Below are positions 6,867 through 8,438 of a stretch of DNA of 8,438 bases, in pieces. Where the stretch lies: contig JAAHHL010000235.1 of the NCBI GenBank assembly GCA_010672185.1, positions 1-8,438 on the forward strand, written 5' to 3'. The stretch is from Caldora sp. SIO3E6. Its GTDB lineage: Bacteria > Cyanobacteriota > Cyanobacteriia > Cyanobacteriales > Coleofasciculaceae. The notes beneath the pieces are model-generated. The model was given only the letters and a program-made list of their open reading frames with translations. It searched no databases and was not told the DNA's origin. Numbering within the stretch: the stretch's first letter is position 1; each line of letters begins with the position of its first letter. A program made the translations under genes and the position numbers.

Positions 6867-7433
6867 TTATTCAAAGCCTAGACTTATGCCAAAATATAAA
6901 CCTGTTAAAATAAAAGTTACAGTAAGATTTTGCCAAATTATTGTTGTCCCTACCCCGATAACAACACCAAAAATAATGTATACCATTCTTTGAGTTTTAA
7001 GATTCTCAAGATCCCTCTCAATGTCACGCAATGCGTTAACTATATATACCTCCGGCTCTTTTAAATTCTTCAAACTATTATTCTTGATCTGCTGTAAATC
7101 TGCCAAAGTATTATCTTTATTTTGCTTTATAGCTTTCCCATGTTCCAAAAAATTATAAGCATTAACCAAAGCTTGATCGATGTTGAGATTAGTATCTGTA
7201 TAATTGGAATTTTGATTGATGGATAAATTTGAAATATCGCTAATTCCAAACTCATCAGCTAGATGGTTTACTTGTTTAAGCTTGGATTCATGAAAATTTA
7301 GATTTTCCTGACTATCTATCATTTGTTGGTATTGAGTACCTATTGCCTGAATTGCTTGATAATAGGTATTTAGAAGAACCTGATCGGCCTTGTCTTGAGA
7401 TAATGTGAATTGATCTTTAGATGAGTGTTTCAT
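6867..7433 (-). CDS. Coiled-coil protein with two C-terminal membrane segments (unknown family)
   Basis: I do not recognise a family for this 188-residue protein. Residues 1-148 are hydrophilic and helical, with long Gln/Asn/Lys-rich stretches likely to form coiled coils (about 15-60 and 85-148) separated by a polar Ser/Asn loop (about 66-82). Two hydrophobic segments close the protein: about 150-167 (MVYIIFGVVIGVGTTIIW) and 170-187 (LTVTFILTGLYFGISLGF), forming a tail hairpin. There is no signal peptide, so the large N-terminal part is probably cytoplasmic. It lies 65 bases before the soluble ATPase and is the best candidate in the window for its membrane anchor, because that ATPase lacks the usual transmembrane helices. 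This role is inferred from position. No clear Shine-Dalgarno precedes the ATG. Confidence 0.75.
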   Translation of the reverse strand: MKHSSKDQFTLSQDKADQVLLNTYYQAIQAIGTQYQQMIDSQENLNFHESKLKQVNHLADEFGISDISNLSINQNSNYTDTNLNIDQALVNAYNFLEHGKAIKQNKDNTLADLQQIKNNSLKNLKEPEVYIVNALRDIERDLENLKTQRMVYIIFGVVIGVGTTIIWQNLTVTFILTGLYFGISLGFE

Positions 7434-7471
7434 ACTGTTAATCTATAAAGAATGTGTATTAGCAATTATCT

Positions 7472-7479
7472 GCGATCGC
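7472..7479. repeat. HIP1 octamer (GCGATCGC)
   Basis: This is one perfect copy of the highly iterated palindrome of cyanobacterial genomes, in the 104-base gap between the Trypco1 and two-TM genes. A second copy is at 8209-8216. Confidence 0.9.
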
Positions 7480-7508
7480 TTAACCTAGAGTTGTTTTCGG
7501 TGAAATGC

Positions 7509-7514
7509 ATTATA
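7509..7514 (-). promoter_or_regulatory. Possible internal promoter -10 element
   Basis: A perfect TATAAT lies on the minus strand in an AT-rich TACATATATAATG context, about 75 bases before the two-TM gene. No good -35 lies 16-18 bases upstream (CAAAAA or AAAAAT). If real, it would allow the ATPase/WXG100 genes to be transcribed without the Trypco1 gene. Confidence 0.3.
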
Positions 7515-7537
7515 TATGTAGCATGTAGCAATTTTTG

Positions 7538-7822
7538 TTAACTACTAGACAAAATAGGCGAGCGGTGAGAATTATACAATGTACCTTTTTTTTCAAAACT
7601 GAAGCCTATTTCCACTTCAGCTTGCTCAATGTGCATCTCTTGATTAATTTCTTTCCAACTTGCCGCCCTATTGCGGCAAGTCTTCACCAGAATTGGCTTG
7701 ATTTTGTCAAAGGTTGTACTAACCTTATCAGCAAATCTATTAGAAATTTGCTGAGCCTGATCTTCTGGCACTTCTACTTCTATCAAAGTGCCATCCTCTA
7801 ACTCAATTAGCTTTGCAGCCAT
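7538..7822 (-). CDS. Trypco1 (trypsin-co-occurring domain 1, CU044_2847-like) protein with aberrant C-terminus
   Basis: The 94-residue protein opens with the family's typical strand-turn-strand (KLIELEDGTLIEVEVPED, 4-21). A helix region follows (22-66) and then the strand AEVEIGFSF (68-76). Trypco1 domains occur next to trypsin-like proteases and NTPases in bacterial conflict systems; their function is not settled. Family members, as I recall them, continue past this strand with an Ala/Gly-rich turn and a final strand (roughly AGANxxVxLxL). Here the frame instead ends NSHRSPILSSS and stops, so the last strand appears to be missing or replaced. Shifting the frame does not restore it. Met1 fits the family start, although only AGG directly abuts the ATG instead of a spaced Shine-Dalgarno. 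It heads the minus-strand cluster, with a plausible promoter 25-60 bases upstream. Confidence 0.8.
   Translation of the reverse strand: MAAKLIELEDGTLIEVEVPEDQAQQISNRFADKVSTTFDKIKPILVKTCRNRAASWKEINQEMHIEQAEVEIGFSFEKKGTLYNSHRSPILSSS
7659..7680. repeat. GC-rich perfect hairpin inside the Trypco1 gene
   Basis: CTTGCCGC (7659-7666) and GCGGCAAG (7673-7680) are perfect 8-base inverted arms around a 6-base loop. They stand out against AT-rich surroundings and lie over codons of TCRNRAAS (48-55). No T run follows on either strand, so it is not a classic intrinsic terminator. Confidence 0.6.
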
Positions 7823-7854
7823 CCTAATTATTTTTTGTTGGATATTTTGGAGTG

Positions 7855-7884
7855 ATTATAGCAGTTTTCACTCATTCTTGACAA
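7855..7884 (-). promoter_or_regulatory. Candidate sigma70-type promoter of the T7SS-like operon
   Basis: On the minus strand TTGTCA (7884-7879, five of six to consensus) is followed after 18 bases by a perfect TATAAT (7860-7855). Transcription would begin near 7848 and give a leader of about 25 bases before the Trypco1 ATG at 7822. Confidence 0.55.
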
Positions 7885-8106
7885 ATTGAGTCTACATCGC
7901 TTTGCTCAAGAGACTTTACTAAAGATTAACAATGAGAACGAATTGTAGATAGAAATATTCCTTTATCTCGGTTCTACTGTTTCTCCATCACTTATTACTA
8001 ATTTACTTTTTGTTATTGATGCTACTAATGTCACCATAAATTGCAGCTTAGGTACTCCCATTTTCGACACGCAATCTTTGGTATATTCCCCAATGGTGCA
8101 TTAGGT

Positions 8107-8203
8107 GTAGGTTGGGTTGAGGGGAACGTAGCTTGCTTTGGTGTAGGGTCACCCAACGCTGGAGTAAGTTGTGTTGGGTTTCACTTCGTTCCACCCAACC
8201 TAC
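8107..8203. repeat. Dispersed inverted-repeat element (GTAGGTTGGGT termini)
   Basis: Perfect 11-base inverted arms GTAGGTTGGGT (8107-8117) and ACCCAACCTAC (8193-8203) bound a 97-base segment. The match continues inward to GGAACG after a small bulge on the left arm. A second internal inverted pair, ACCCAAC (8151-8157) and GTTGGGT (8173-8179), would form a hairpin. I recall GTAGGTTGGGTTGAGG-type repeats as frequent in cyanobacterial intergenic regions. It has no coding content and is probably a MITE or RNA-hairpin repeat. Confidence 0.7.
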
Positions 8204-8208
8204 TATTA

Positions 8209-8216
8209 GCGATCGC
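8209..8216. repeat. HIP1 octamer (GCGATCGC)
   Basis: This is a perfect HIP1 palindrome, six bases after the right end of the GTAGGTTGGGT element. Confidence 0.9.
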
Positions 8217-8244
8217 ACTGGCAAAACCTAGATAGGGTTTGCTG

Positions 8245-8265
8245 AATAAGTAATAAGTAACAAGT
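8245..8265. repeat. Heptamer array AATAAGT, interrupted by a MITE-like element
   Basis: The units AATAAGT, AATAAGT and AACAAGT are in tandem left of the inverted-repeat element. AACAAGT and AATAAGT resume directly to its right (8387-8400). This is a second heptameric STRR-type array, unrelated in sequence to the one at 2-73. Confidence 0.8.
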
Positions 8266-8266
8266 A

Positions 8267-8386
8267 ATACCAAATCCGGTTACAATAGAGCCGTTTTGAG
8301 CAAACCGTGAAATCTTGCTCTGAGACGTTTCATGAAACGTCTCTACAATGTGGGCATAGCGGGTATATCGATACCGGATTTGGTAT
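8267..8386. mobile_element. MITE-like element, 120 bp, 14-bp perfect terminal inverted repeats
   Basis: The ends ATACCAAATCCGGT (8267-8280) and ACCGGATTTGGTAT (8373-8386) are exact inverted repeats. AACAAGTA flanks both sides (8259-8266 and 8387-8394) as an 8-base direct repeat, compatible with a target-site duplication. Removing the element with one copy restores a regular heptamer array. Inside is a perfect 22-base palindrome (8322-8343, arm GAGACGTTTCA). It has no open reading frame for a transposase, so it would be non-autonomous. Because the flanks are a tandem array, the direct repeat might instead be two old array units. Confidence 0.75.
8322..8343. repeat. Perfect 22-bp palindrome (GAGACGTTTCA arm)
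   Basis: The two 11-base arms are exact reverse complements with no loop base. It lies inside the MITE-like element, closer to its right half, and can form a cruciform or RNA hairpin. GAGACG...CGTCTC palindromes are, as I recall, common in Nostoc-type genomes. Confidence 0.85.
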
Positions 8387-8438
8387 AACAAGTAATAAGT
8401 AAGAACCACTTCCTGAAGCAAAACCTAGATAGTTGAGA

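Larger units (their letters stand above)
1425..7822 (-). other. Putative operon: compact type VII-like (FtsK/SpoIIIE ATPase + WXG100) locus
   Basis: Seven genes lie on the minus strand in the order Trypco1 protein, two-TM coiled-coil protein, FtsK/SpoIIIE ATPase, three WXG100-type proteins, TM-NTF2 protein. Gaps are 104, 65, 12, 23, 15 and 29 bases. The five distal genes are tightly packed, and the Shine-Dalgarno of the first WXG100 gene touches the ATPase stop codon. ATPase plus WXG100 proteins is the defining pair of type VII secretion (ESX/Yuk) loci. The other known T7SS parts (EccB/D/E, MycP, EssA/EssB/EsaA, YukD) are not recognisable here. The 104-base gap holds a possible second promoter, so transcription may also start inside. 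Confidence 0.7.
7823..8438. other. Gene-free region rich in small inverted and tandem repeats
   Basis: This 616-base stretch has no convincing gene. From left to right it holds the candidate operon promoter; a 24-codon minus-strand frame (8037-7963, MVTLVASITKSK...) that may be chance or a gene relic; an inverted-repeat element at 8107-8203; a HIP1 site; a 15-base direct repeat GCAAAACCTAGATAG (8221-8235 and 8418-8432); and a heptamer array interrupted by a MITE-like element. Longer open frames here run through the repeats and look non-coding. Confidence 0.7.

Noticed and set aside
7440..7537. A simple frameshift as the cause of the short Trypco1 C-terminus
   Set aside because: The other two frames after GTLY give a stop at once or an unrelated peptide (IILTARLFCLVV), not the expected family ending.
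7878..7883. A consensus TTGACA on the plus strand
   Set aside because: No -10-like hexamer lies 16-18 bases downstream, and no plus-strand gene follows.
7963..8037. A 24-codon minus-strand frame (MVTLVASITKSK...), continued by about 13 codons in another frame (DKGIFLSTIRS...)
   Set aside because: It could be a relic of a small gene, but it is too short to assign, has no clear Shine-Dalgarno, and no family is recognised.
8041..8235. A 64-codon plus-strand open frame
   Set aside because: It runs through the GTAGGTTGGGT inverted-repeat element and has no Shine-Dalgarno or recognisable protein features.
8206..8421. A 71-codon minus-strand open frame
   Set aside because: It is made almost wholly of the MITE-like element and the heptamer repeats.

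Overview
The window most likely comes from a filamentous, probably heterocyst-type cyanobacterium. This is inferred from the AT-rich composition, two HIP1 octamers (GCGATCGC at 7472-7479 and 8209-8216), heptanucleotide short tandem repeats (1-73 and around 8245-8265), a pentapeptide-repeat protein, a Trypco1 protein and an NTF2-like protein of a kind common in cyanobacteria, and small palindromic dispersed repeats. No rRNA, tRNA, CRISPR array or intact transposase gene was found.

Layout. Positions 1-73 hold a TGCCTCC heptamer array that ends just behind the stop codon of a minus-strand pentapeptide-repeat gene (80-583). A 258-base divergent spacer follows, then a plus-strand gene for a small SRPBCC-like protein (842-1225). 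The convergent spacer 1226-1424 carries a 9-nt tandem repeat. From 1425 to 7822 all genes lie on the minus strand with short gaps. In transcription order they encode: a Trypco1-domain protein with an unusual C-terminus (7538-7822); a coiled-coil protein with two C-terminal membrane segments (6867-7433); a 1046-residue soluble FtsK/SpoIIIE (EccC/EssC-like) ATPase (3661-6801); a canonical WXG100 protein (3373-3648); two paralogous WXG100-like proteins in which the motif is W-x-D (3056-3349, and 2348-3040 with a long repeat-containing extension); and a membrane-anchored NTF2-like protein (1425-2318). The last 616 bases contain no convincing gene, but hold a candidate operon promoter and two small inverted-repeat elements. 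One is a 120-bp MITE-like element with perfect 14-bp termini, sitting inside a heptamer array.

How it fits together. An FtsK/SpoIIIE ATPase directly followed by three WXG100-type proteins is the core signature of a type VII (ESX/Yuk-like) secretion locus. No EccB, EccD, EccE, mycosin, EssA, EssB or EsaA equivalent is recognisable. The ATPase is predicted soluble, with a degenerate-intact-degenerate series of three P-loop modules. The 188-residue two-TM protein and the NTF2-like protein are the only candidates here for membrane parts. The Trypco1 protein at the head suggests, from what is known of that family, a link to NTPase/protease-type conflict systems. I read the locus as a minimal, cyanobacterial, type VII-like system of unknown cargo. 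That functional reading is inference.
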